From Nemertoderma westbladi (Eukaryota; Xenacoelomorpha; Nemertodermatida; Nemertodermatidae): a DNA stretch of 64,000 bases. The stretch covers positions 1 to 64,000 of the forward strand of contig JAUCBJ010006938.1 of the NCBI GenBank assembly GCA_032718475.1, read 5' to 3'. Under the pieces are notes generated by a model. It saw only the letters and a list, made by a program, of their open reading frames with translations. It did not search any database and was not told where the DNA came from. Both the position numbers and the translations under genes were made by a program. Positions 1-11,100 of this stretch are shown here, one piece after another (the first letter of the stretch is position 1; each line of letters starts with the position of its first letter).

Positions 1-689
1 GCTCTCAGTGAAGTGCTACCTATGGGACACTAAAACAGATAATTCTAATTTACCTAAGTTACTTAATACTACAAATTACTTACGATACGGGTGAGATTAA
101 ATCTCTAGTTAAACACAACAAAAATATTACGTACGAATTTTTAGGGTAATTTTACAGGAAGTCTACAAACCAGCCTAACAAAGGGTTAGAATTCTGGTTA
201 TTACAATGGACAGGGTACTACGGTATTTGAAAATAATAAGTAGTAGTAAATACACTGCGTTGTCCAGATAGGAAAATACCACCGCCTGACGACCTATAAC
301 CGTATCGCTATAGGTACTACGTTATGTATCACGGATTGTTCCTACCCAGAAGCTAATAGAGCTAACGAATGTGCCTATCAACCACTTTACAACACAAATA
401 TACTGCCTACACTAATTACTTCGGAAAGCACTGTACACTAAACCCTAAATTAGGTACAAGTACCGGTATAACAAATAATCAGTAGTTAAATATACTTGAA
501 CAGTTAAAAGAACCACGGCATCTGCTGGAGTGACCGAAGCACAAAGTCGTCAGTCTTTACCTACGCCAAGCAGCCCTGATGTAGTACCGGGGTTAGTTTA
601 ACTATAACGGTATGTATAACAAGCACAATTACTGTAGGAATAAACTTGGGGACATGAATGTTGCGAATAATCGCATAAACTCTGAATAA
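1..689. other. unassigned AT-rich DNA
   Basis: No coding exon, RNA gene or mobile-element signature was recognised. Short palindromic words such as ACCGGT and TACGTA recur, as elsewhere in the window. Part of it could be a decayed relative of the 288-bp repeat that follows, but no clear alignment was found. Confidence 0.4.
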
Positions 690-1265
690 TAAATATTACG
701 CTACCCGTACAGAATACTCAAACAAATACAAACCAAACGCTGGCAAACTACTATCAAGCCTAAAAAAACTACAGTATGTGCAGATTCTGAAACTGTTAGT
801 TAGTATGCGTTCTAACACGGTAGTACGACTTACTCTTTAAGAGGGGATTGACCTTACCGCTTATGGCTGCCCCAACTTACTAACGGCACTTGATCAGACC
901 AACTCTACACACGCAGCAATCCCTTCAGACCTAAAAATAGCTAGACAACAATCTAGCCTACAAAATATTTGAGTAATAACTATTACGGTACCTGAACAGA
1001 CCACACAAACAAACACAGACTAAAACACTGGCAGACTACGATCAAGCCTAAATAAACTACAGTATATGCAGATTCTGAAACTGTTAGTTAGTATGCGTTC
1101 TAACACAGTAGTACGACTTATTCTTTAAGAGGGGATTGACCTTCAGCATATGGCTGCCCCAACTTACTAACGGCACTTGATCAGACCAAATCTACACACG
1201 CCGTAATCTCTCCAAACTCAACAACAGTCAGACAGCAGCTCAGCCTACAATTATCTGAACAATCT
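690..1265. repeat. 288-bp tandem duplication (two copies)
   Basis: Two diverged head-to-tail copies lie at about 690..977 and 978..1265. A shared block beginning CAGATTCTGAAACTG is at 781 and again at 1069, which gives the 288-bp period. The best conserved core continues through AAGAGGGGATTGACCTT and CTGCCCCAACTTACTAACGG. The outer parts differ by substitutions and small indels, so the duplication is not recent. No coding potential was seen. Confidence 0.8.
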
Positions 1266-2852
1266 GAGCAGGGTCACACGCCTTCTGCTCAATATTAGCC
1301 TACTAGTAAATAAAACCGACAGAAATAAGTAAACTATACAAAAGAATGAGGGGTGATCAATCCCTATTCCCCTGGCAGCCTACAATATACAATAGATCAC
1401 AATCGAAATAATACTAAATGTACTTGTACAGCAGTACCGGTACCGGTGATGACAGTTAGGCCTACTGACCTACAGAAGTACCGGTTTAACAGTTTTACCG
1501 GTCACTACGGTATTTTGCAACCTTATTGCTTACTGCAATAAGATCATAACTGTTACTGTTCGACAGAACAGTATTAAACTGTATTTAATGCTTACACTGC
1601 AATACAAAGTAACTGTTACTGTTCGCGCTTTTGAAGACCTTTAGCAGTTTAACCTGCCAAAATTTATATGTCTTTTAGTTAATTAACACACCTTTAGCAT
1701 ACGACAATATTTTATGCTAATAAACAAAACATTAGCCGAAGCCAGCCCATGCGCGATCATTCACCCGATGGATCTACACCCGGGAGGCTGAATTCGGATG
1801 CTTAGATTTTATTATTGCAGTGTAAGGTTGCAGTGTAAACCTATTGTATTATTCGATAGATCACTAATAATTAATTTCTGACAGATATTATTAACTTTCG
1901 GGAAATATTAACAGTTCCTTTAGGACGTGGCGCTCTATCTATTTAAACAGAGCTAGGACTTATACTAAACGCAACGATAAGGCTTATGATTAAAGTATAA
2001 GTCGCATTCTTTAGGAAATGCTTTGTTACCAGTCACATCACACTCACAATCATGCACACTATTCTGCCGACCGTCAGTATATTTGATCACACATAAAGAG
2101 AACAGCAATTGACTCAGGTAGTGTCTACTAAATAACATTAGATTCAATACACACCACATTGATATAAATCGCAATTGTTATATATAGCCCGCCTCTCTAA
2201 CCTGTAGTGTATCAAGAAAATTGGGAATTTGGGGTGATTTATCCGTATTCTCCAAAGAGCAATATTTCCATCAACAAATAGATACAATTAATAACTGACG
2301 GTAAATAGCAGTACAAACAATATGATTAGTGCAATTAAATTAAGTGAGGTAACACTGCCGGTAACAGTTATACTTTCTATAATCTAAGCAGTTTACTAGA
2401 GTTCTTCCCAAAAAGCCGGTGTTTCTGGCTTAGACAGCAATAACAACAAAGTATCAAGTAAGGCAGTAAGACTGAGCACTCTCCTTATGATCGGCCGAAA
2501 AGCTACACGTCGACAGGAAAAATCGCTCTGATTGGCTCAAGCCAAACAAAGAACTATGCGTCCAATGGCTGTTTCCATGTCAGCAACCAGCTGTTAGATG
2601 TCGTAATATGAATCATCACGGCTAAGCTGTGAAAGGTAGTTGGTGCATTGCAGGTTTTTTGCCTTACCATGTCCGCCAAAACACGTATATAGCAGAATGA
2701 TTTTTATGTCCGTTAAAACACCTGTAACGGTACCTTGCGGGCGAGGGGAATATATATACAGTTAGAGAACCTTTTTAGAGTATTCCAGCGCCTGGGGGAA
2801 ACTGGATTGCGAAGCAAAAGGGGCCAGTTATATCCCACAGAAGCTTTTACAA
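1266..2852. other. unassigned intergenic or intronic stretch
   Basis: No exon or RNA gene recognised. Short open frames here have no recognisable domains. Around 2520..2570 there are CCAAT-type words in both orientations (ATTGG and CCAATGG), and a TATA-like run lies near 2750. These are too weak to call a promoter. Confidence 0.4.
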
Positions 2853-3662
2853 CCTCCGTCCCATTCGGAACTCCGTCCCATTCGGACCTCCGTCCCATTC
2901 GGACCTCCGTCCCACTCGGACCTCCGTCCCACTCGGACCTCCGTCCCACTGGGACCTCCGTCCCACTCGGACCTCCATCTCACTCGGAACTCCGTCCCAT
3001 TCGGACCTCCGTCCCATTCGGAACTCCGTCCCATTCGGACCTCCGTCCCATTCGGACCTCCGTCCCACTCGGACCTCCGTCCCACTCGGACCTCCGTCCC
3101 ACTCGGAACTCCGTCCGACTCGGACCTCCGTCCCATTCCGACCTCCGTCCCACTCGGAACTCCGTCCCATTCGGACCTCCGTCCCATTCGGACATCCGTC
3201 CCATATTCGGACCTCCGTCCCACTCGGACCTCCGTCCCATTCGGACCTCCGTTCCACTCAGAACTCCGTCCCATTCGGACCTCCGTCCCACTCGGACCTC
3301 CGTCCCATTCGGAACTCCGTCCCACTCGGAACTCCGTCCCACTCGGACCTCCGTCCCATTCGGAACTCCGTCCCACTCGGAACTCCGTCCCACTCGGACC
3401 TACGTCCCATTCTTCGGACCTCCGTCCCACTTGGACCTCCGTCCCATTCGGACCTCCGTCCCACTCGGACCTCCGTCCCACTCGGACATCCGTCCCACTC
3501 GGAACTCCGTCCGACTCGGACCTCCGTCCCATTCCGACCTCCGTCCCACTCGGAACTCCGTCCCATTCGGACCTCCGTCCCATTCGGACATCCGTCCCAT
3601 ATTCGGACCTCCGTCCCATTCGGACCTCGGTCCCACTCGGACCTCCGTCCCATTCGGAACTT
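2853..3662. repeat. 17-bp minisatellite (about 47 copies)
   Basis: The unit is CCTCCGTCCCAYTCGGA, 17 bp, with CT/AA changes at the joint (GGACCT or GGAACT) and a few units lengthened by 2-3 bases (CCATATTCGG, CCATTCTTCGG). A larger block is duplicated: CCGTCCGACTCGG with the same run of variants behind it occurs at 3111 and 3507, 396 bp apart. Three units make 51 nt, so a 17-residue peptide period appears in open frames on both strands. These frames carry no domain and are treated as artefacts of the period. Confidence 0.95.
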
Positions 3663-4213
3663 CGTGGTACCCACCGCATCGCACCTCACTTACAGATAAT
3701 ATATGGTAAATCAAGGGAAAAATTATAAAGTTGTCCGTAGTAGATTATGTTGGCTTTAAATTTATCAATTAAAATTTCAAGTCGTTTCTCAAGGCGCCCC
3801 TCATATTTTTATATACTGTACAGGCCTGTTATGATAGGCCAATGTACTCAACAAATTCAAACTTTATAAATAATTTCTTTCACATTTTTACTGTTATCAG
3901 TATCACGCATGACAACGGGGTGGCATGTCAACAAGAAATTTTTAAAATCTGAATAATAATATAAAGAATAAAGAAATAATTTGTGGAGCCGAAAAAACCG
4001 AAACAAAATGGAAAGAGAAAGAAGCAACAAAGAAAACTAAACAAGGTTACTACATATCTACTGTATATGACATTGAATAGCAATTACATTGATTTAATTT
4101 AGATTGGATTTAGTTTAATTTATTATTTAACAGATGTAGCTCTATTAATCATGATTGTTTTATTTGCCTTTTGTAATGTCTTGTAATTTAAGGTCAAATT
4201 AGAAATAGCTCAC
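3663..4213. other. AT-rich stretch, probably intron 3' of the ankyrin exon
   Basis: No further exon recognised. On the minus strand this follows the splice donor at 4213, so it should be intron of the ankyrin-repeat gene. The next exon probably lies outside the window or was too short to see. Confidence 0.4.
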
Positions 4214-4318
4214 CCCAGCTGGTTTTAGGATTTCCTCTTTTTTCAATTTGTTGAGCAGCAATTTCATAATTTCAACACCTCCAAACTGAGCGGCGAAATG
4301 TATAGCGCTCCTCCCGTC
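4214..4318 (-). CDS. ankyrin-repeat exon (internal), minus strand
   Basis: Read on the minus strand, a TTTTTTCAG acceptor (4319 and above) precedes 105 nt that are open in one frame for 35 codons and end at a GTGAGC donor (4213 and below). The peptide starts DGRSAIHFAAQFGGVEIMKLL, an almost canonical ankyrin repeat (consensus DGRTPLHLAAxxGHxEIVKLL). Ankyrin repeats are protein-binding helix-turn-helix modules. Both ends are phase 0. The exon fits directly behind the KDE that ends the exon at 35397..35777, because KDE-DGRSAIHFAA is a normal ankyrin start. It is too short for an ORF caller. The full protein cannot be named from one repeat. Confidence 0.75.
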
Positions 4319-4379
4319 CTGAAAAAATAAACAATGATAATGTATAGCGCACCTCCCGTCCTAAAAAATAAACAATGAT
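4319..4379 (-). promoter_or_regulatory. duplicated 3' splice site, 42 bp upstream of the exon acceptor
   Basis: The exon edge and its acceptor are repeated at 4338..4379. On the minus strand the copy has TTTTTTTAG followed by GACGGGAGGTGCGCTATACA, one or two changes from the exon start. Using the copy would move the exon edge from 4318 to 4360, adding exactly 42 nt (14 codons, DGRCAIHYHCLFFQ) without a stop or frame change. This makes a tandem alternative acceptor. Which site is used cannot be told from sequence; the CAG acceptor keeps the better ankyrin alignment. Confidence 0.6.
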
Positions 4380-5544
4380 AAAATATAACGTAAGAAAAAA
4401 TTCAGATTTTATTGATTAAAAATGTGTCCCTTCAATTCTGCCAATTTCAAATGCTTGTTCTCAATCTGTATTTGGAAGGCCTAACTGTACTGTATGTGCA
4501 GTATAATAATAAGCCCATTGCGTGAGTGTGAGGCCGACAACTGCTGTAAATTTGGTATTCTGAAACGACTTACTGTCTGGTCCCCAGAGATACAATATTG
4601 CTGTACTGGCAGTCCTATACTGTAATATAGTGTTACTTACATGCCACACGGAGTACCGTGCTGCACAGCACACCTGGTACAGTGCAGGCCATTAGCATAT
4701 ACACTGTAGCAATATGCTAAGGAAATCGGTCATCATCTGTCATGGTTCCGATTCAACTGTCACGTAATTTTGTTAAATCTTATCGCTTTACAATATATTT
4801 GACACTGAAACTTTCAGTATAATTTACTTATCACGGAACTAAGTGATAGTGAAGGGGATTTGAAAAGTACAGTAGCGCAAGCAAAGCCAGTACTTTTCAT
4901 CCTACCTGTAAAACATTTGAAGGAATTCAAATTTTTCAATAATAACTAGTAATTATTGGCCTTTAGGCCCTACAGTGCAGCAAGGCAAAACGTACTGGTT
5001 GGGCGTACAGTCATCTTCATTACTTCATTCTAAGCATCTATAATCACCAATTAATGTAAATTATTATGTTACTGTGGCATGTACATGTAATTCTAACCCA
5101 AACAATTAACGGGAGTCATATCACATCTTACAGTTCTTATTTATATGGAGAAGATTTACCGCGGGCTAAGATTTCTACTACCTACTGTGATGTGTCCTGA
5201 ACTCATTACGCTACTGTAAAATGATGAGATCAATTAGCGTCATAAGTAAGACCTGAAAAAATCCAAAAAAACCTTGATGGGGAACTAGGTGTGTACTGTA
5301 AATAGTTCCCATAAACAATGTATGTACAGGTAGAGGCCTATACCGTTACAACAAGTACAGCAACATACTGTACCCAGTGCTCATAAATATTATATTTTAT
5401 GTTAATGTTTATAGATTTTGTTTAAGATTGTCGAGTACATGTTTTTAATCTTTTGGACAATGTCATGACTCAAATTCTTAAAAATTTCAAAGGTAGACAA
5501 TATACTGTAGTTTGATGAAAAAAGTGAAATTATCCGGATGGCAG
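4380..5544. other. unassigned stretch, inferred ankyrin-gene intron
   Basis: No exon recognised. The sequence holds many short TACTGTA, GTACTG and AGGCCTA words typical of this genome, and no element ends that I can define. Confidence 0.4.
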
Positions 5545-7464
5545 ACCTACCTACCTACCTACCTACCTACCTACCTACCTACCTACCTACCTACCTACCT
5601 ACCTACCTACCTACCTACCTACCTACCTACCTACCTACCTACCTACCTACCTACCTACCTACCTACCTACCTACCTACCTACCTACCTACCTACCTACCT
5701 ACCTACCTACCTACCTACCTACCTACCTACCTACCTACCTACCTACCTACCTACCTACCTACCTACCTACCTACCTACCTACCTACCTACCTACCTACCT
5801 ACCTACCTACCTACCTACCTACCTACCTACCTACCTACCTACCTACCTACCTACCTACCTACCTACCTACCTACCTACCTACCTACCTACCTACCTACCT
5901 ACCTACCTACCTACCTACCTACCTACCTACCTACCTACCTACCTACCTACCTACCTACCTACCTACCTACCTACCTACCTACCTACCTACCTACCTACCT
6001 ACCTACCTACCTACCTACCTACCTACCTACCTACCTACCTACCTACCTACCTACCTACCTACCTACCTACCTACCTACCTACCTACCTACCTACCTACCT
6101 ACCTACCTACCTACCTACCTACCTACCTACCTACCTACCTACCTACCTACCTACCTACCTACCTACCTACCTACCTACCTACCTACCTACCTACCTACCT
6201 ACCTACCTACCTACCTACCTACCTACCTACCTACCTACCTACCTACCTACCTACCTACCTACCTACCTACCTACCTACCTACCTACCTACCTACCTACCT
6301 ACCTACCTACCTACCTACCTACCTACCTACCTACCTACCTACCTACCTACCTACCTACCTACCTACCTACCTACCTACCTACCTACCTACCTACCTACCT
6401 ACCTACCTACCTACCTACCTACCTACCTACCTACCTACCTACCTACCTACCTACCTACCTACCTACCTACCTACCTACCTACCTACCTACCTACCTACCT
6501 ACCTACCTACCTACCTACCTACCTACCTACCTACCTACCTACCTACCTACCTACCTACCTACCTACCTACCTACCTACCTACCTACCTACCTACCTACCT
6601 ACCTACCTACCTACCTACCTACCTACCTACCTACCTACCTACCTACCTACCTACCTACCTACCTACCTACCTACCTACCTACCTACCTACCTACCTACCT
6701 ACCTACCTACCTACCTACCTACCTACCTACCTACCTACCTACCTACCTACCTACCTACCTACCTACCTACCTACCTACCTACCTACCTACCTACCTACCT
6801 ACCTACCTACCTACCTACCTACCTACCTACCTACCTACCTACCTACCTACCTACCTACCTACCTACCTACCTACCTACCTACCTACCTACCTACCTACCT
6901 ACCTACCTACCTACCTACCTACCTACCTACCTACCTACCTACCTACCTACCTACCTACCTACCTACCTACCTACCTACCTACCTACCTACCTACCTACCT
7001 ACCTACCTACCTACCTACCTACCTACCTACCTACCTACCTACCTACCTACCTACCTACCTACCTACCTACCTACCTACCTACCTACCTACCTACCTACCT
7101 ACCTACCTACCTACCTACCTACCTACCTACCTACCTACCTACCTACCTACCTACCTACCTACCTACCTACCTACCTACCTACCTACCTACCTACCTACCT
7201 ACCTACCTACCTACCTACCTACCTACCTACCTACCTACCTACCTACCTACCTACCTACCTACCTACCTACCTACCTACCTACCTACCTACCTACCTACCT
7301 ACCTACCTACCTACCTACCTACCTACCTACCTACCTACCTACCTACCTACCTACCTACCTACCTACCTACCTACCTACCTACCTACCTACCTACCTACCT
7401 ACCTACCTACCTACCTACCTACCTACCTACCTACCTACCTACCTACCTACCTACCTACCTACCT
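5545..7464. repeat. perfect (ACCT)480 microsatellite, 1,920 bp
   Basis: Every base from 5545 to 7464 follows the ACCT tetranucleotide: 480 complete copies with no substitution or indel that I can find. Because 4 and 3 share no factor, the plus strand translates as an endless PTYL peptide in all three frames, which is why 649-668 aa frames appear; these are not genes. On the minus strand, the sense strand of the ankyrin gene, it reads (AGGT)n with a TAG every 12 nt. The tract lies in the inferred first intron, 1.2 kb upstream (in the transcript) of the exon at 4214..4318. Confidence 0.99.
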
Positions 7465-8143
7465 CGAGAAATTACATTTATTTATAGCGCAGTGTTGTCC
7501 AAAGACCGATTGGAATGAGAGCTCCCTTTTGAGTGCTGTATCAATGCATCTATTGATGGTAGGACATTTTTAAAGTGTTTTACGATTCAATGTGCATTGC
7601 ATATTAAAAGTGAATGTTAGCATTTTAAGCTGGCTGTATAATTTTTAGCAGATTTTTCTAATTTGTAACATTAGATTTGGAATTTTTCAAGCTGGCAGCA
7701 CGTGCTTGCAGCTGGCATCTTTGTGCGGTATTGGTGTGGTAATGTATTATGGAAATGACTGCACGGGTGGTTGGTTTAAGATTAATAAAGGCCCAACTTG
7801 GAACAATAAATACAATAGGACAACCTACAGTAGTTTTTGTGGAATTCAATATAATACTTCTTAACCAATCAGCGGGGAGTCAATGTTTAATATCAGATGT
7901 CAATTTCTGCAGCAAACTTGGATTTCTTCAATAAATAACACAAATAGATAAATTAATAATATTATTAACTCGGAATTGAACGCTGTTTGATACGAGTCAG
8001 GAATGTCATCCAATAACGCCATACACATTGTAACGTACCGGTACAGTACGTATAGTTCCTCGTTCACATACATACAGTAGTTACTCTCTTAATAAATATC
8101 TGTCATAGTAATTAGTGTTTCTTACAGTCTGCGTAGTACAGTA
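7465..8143. other. unassigned stretch between two arrays
   Basis: Short open frames on both strands (for example 7658..7849 minus and 7749..7934 plus) overlap each other and show no domain or splice context. I see nothing else that can be supported here. Confidence 0.4.
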
Positions 8144-11100
8144 GCAGTCTTAAATACAGTAAGTAAATAGCAGTCTTAAATACAGTAAGTAGCAGTCTTA
8201 AATACAGTGAGTAGCAGTCTTAAATACAGTAAGTAGCAGTCTTAAATACAGTAATTAGCAGTCTTAAATACAGTGAGTAGCAGTCTTAAATACAGTAAGT
8301 AGCAGTCTTAAATACAGTAAGTAGCAGTCTTAAATGCAGTAAGTAGCAGTCTTAAATACAGTAAGTGGCAGTCTTAAATACAGTGAGTAGCAGTCTTAAA
8401 TACAGTAAGTAGCAGTCTTAAATACAGTAAGTAAATAGCAGTCTTAAATACAGTAAGTAGCAGTCTTAAATACAGTAAGTAAATAGCAGTCTTAAATACA
8501 GTAAGTAGCAGTCTTAAATACAGTGAGTAGCAGTCTTAAATACAGTAAGTAGCAGTCTTAAATACAGTAAGTAGCAGTCTTAAATACAGTGAGTAGCAGT
8601 CTTAAATACAGTAAGTAGCAGTCTTAAATACAGTGAGTAGCAGTCTTAAAAATACAGTAAGTAGCAGTCTTAAATACAGTAAGTAGCAGTCTTAAATACA
8701 GTAAATAGCAGTCTTAAATACAGTAAGTAGCAGTCTTAAATACAGTAAGTAGCAGTCTTAAAAACAGTAAGTAGCAGTCTTAAATACAGTAAGTAGCAGT
8801 CTTAAATACAGTAAGTAGCAGTCTTAAATACAGTAAGTAGCAGTCTTACAGTAAGTAAATAGCAGTCTTAAATACAGTAAGTAGCAGTCTTAAATACAGT
8901 AAGTAGCAGTCTTAAATACAGTAAATAGCAGTCTTAAATACAGTAAGTAGCAGTCTTAAATACAGTAAGTAGCAGTCTTAAATACAGTAAGTAGCAGTCT
9001 TAAATACAGTAAGTAGCAGTCTTAAATACAGTAAGTAGCAGTCTTAAATACAGTAAATAGCAGTCTTAAATACAGTAAGTAGCAGTCTTAAATACAGTGA
9101 GTAGCAGTCTTAAATACAGTAAGTAGCAGTCTTAAATACAGTAAGTAGCAGTCTTAAATACAGTAAGTAGCAGTCTTAAATACAGTAAGTAGCAGTCTTA
9201 AACACAGTAAGTAAATAGCAGTCTTAAATACAGTAAGTAGCAGTCTTAAATACAGTAAGTAGCAGTCTTAAACACAGTAAGTAAATAGCAGTCTTAAATA
9301 CAGTAAGTAGCAGTCTTAAATACAGTAAGTAGCAGTCTTAAATACAGTAAGTAGCAGTCTTAAATACAGTGAGTAGCAGTCTTAAATACAGTAAGTAGCA
9401 GTCTTAAATACAGTAAGTAGCAGTCTTAAATACAGTGAGTAGCAGTCTTAAATACAGTAAGTAGCAGTCTTAAATACAGTAAGTAGCAGTCTTAAATACA
9501 GTAAGTAGCAGTCTGAAATACAGTAAGTAGCAGTCTTAAATACAGTAAGTAGCAGTCTTAAATACAGTAAGTAAATAGCAGTCTTAAATACAGTAAGTAG
9601 CAGTCTTAAATACAGTGAGTAGAAGTCTTAAATACAGTAAGTAGCAGTCTTAAATACAGTAAGTAGCAGTCTTAAATACAGTAAGTAAATAGCAGTCTTA
9701 TATACAGTAAATAGCAATCTTAAATACAGTAAGTAGCAGTCTTAAATACAGTAACTAGCAGTCTTAAATACAGTAAGTAGCAGTCTTAAATACAGTAAGT
9801 AGCAGTCTTAAATACAGTAAGTAGCAGTCTTAAATACAGTAAGTAGCAGTCTTAAATACAGTAAGTATCAGTCTTAAATACAATAAGTAGCAGTCTTAAA
9901 TACAGTAAGTAAAAAGCAGTCTTAAATACAGTAAGTAGTAGTCTTAAATGCAGTAAGTAGCAGTCTTAAATATAGTAAGTAAATAGCAGTCTTAAATACA
10001 GTAAGTAGCAGTCTTAAATACAGTAAGTAGCAGTCTTAAATACAGTAAGTAGCAGTCTTAAATACAGTAAGTATCAGTCTTAAATACAGTAAGTAGCAGT
10101 CTTAAATATAGTAAGTAAATAGCAGTCTTAAATACAGTAAGTATCAGTCTTAAATACAGTAAGTAGCAGTCTTAAATATAGTAAGTAAATAGCAGTCTTA
10201 AATGCAGTAAGTAGCAGTCTTAAATATAGTAAGTAAATAGCAGTCTTAAATACAGTAAGTAGCAGTCTTAAATACAGTAAGTAGCAGTCTTAAATACAGT
10301 AAGTAGCAGTCTTAAATACAGTAAGTATCAGTCTTAAATACAGTAAGTAGCAGTCTTAAATACAGTAAGTAAAAAGCAGTCTTAAATACAGTAAGTAGTA
10401 GTCTTAAATGCAGTAAGTAGCAGTCTTAAATACAGTAAGTAAATAGCAGTCTTAAATACAGTAAGTAGCAGTCTTAAATACAGTAAGTAAATAGCAGTCT
10501 TGAATACAGTAAGTAGCAGTCTTAAATACAGTAAGTAAGTAGCAGTCTTAAATATAGTAAGTAAATAGCAGTCTTAAATACAGTAAGTAGCAGTCTTAAA
10601 TACAGTAAGTAGCAGTCTTAAATACAGTAAGTAGCAGTCTTAAATACAGTAAGTAGCAGTCTTAAATACAGTAAGTAGCAGTCTTAAATACAGTAAGTAA
10701 ATAGCAGTCTTAAATACAGTAAATAGCAGTCTTAAATACAGTAAGTAGCAGTCTTAAATACAGTAAGTAGCAGTCTTAAATACAGTAAGTAGCAGTCTTA
10801 AATACAGTAAGTAGCAGTCTTAAATACAGTAAGTAGCAGTCTTAAATACAGTAAGTAAATAGCAGTCTTAAATACAGTAAGTAGTAGTCTTAAATACAGT
10901 AAGTAGCAGTCTTAAATATAGTAAGTAAATAGCAGTCTTAAATACAGTAAGTAGCAGTCTTAAATACAGTAAGTAGCAGTCTTAAATACAGTAAGTAAAT
11001 AGCAGTCTTAAATACAGTAAGTAGCAGTCTTAAATACAGTGAGTAGCAGTCTTAAATACAGTAAGTAGCAGTCTTAAATACAGTAAGTAAATAGCAGTCT

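Noticed and set aside
2500-2760. Promoter with CCAAT boxes and a TATA-like run
   Set aside because: Such short words are common by chance and no downstream gene is evident, only the 17-bp array.
2735-3714. 324-codon plus frame and several minus frames over the 17-bp array
   Set aside because: The plus frame begins at a TTG, all frames follow the 51-nt composite period, and no domain is present.
5512-7518. 668- and 649-codon frames coding an endless PTYL peptide
   Set aside because: Produced by a perfect tetranucleotide repeat that is open in all three plus frames; no start context, domain or splice structure.
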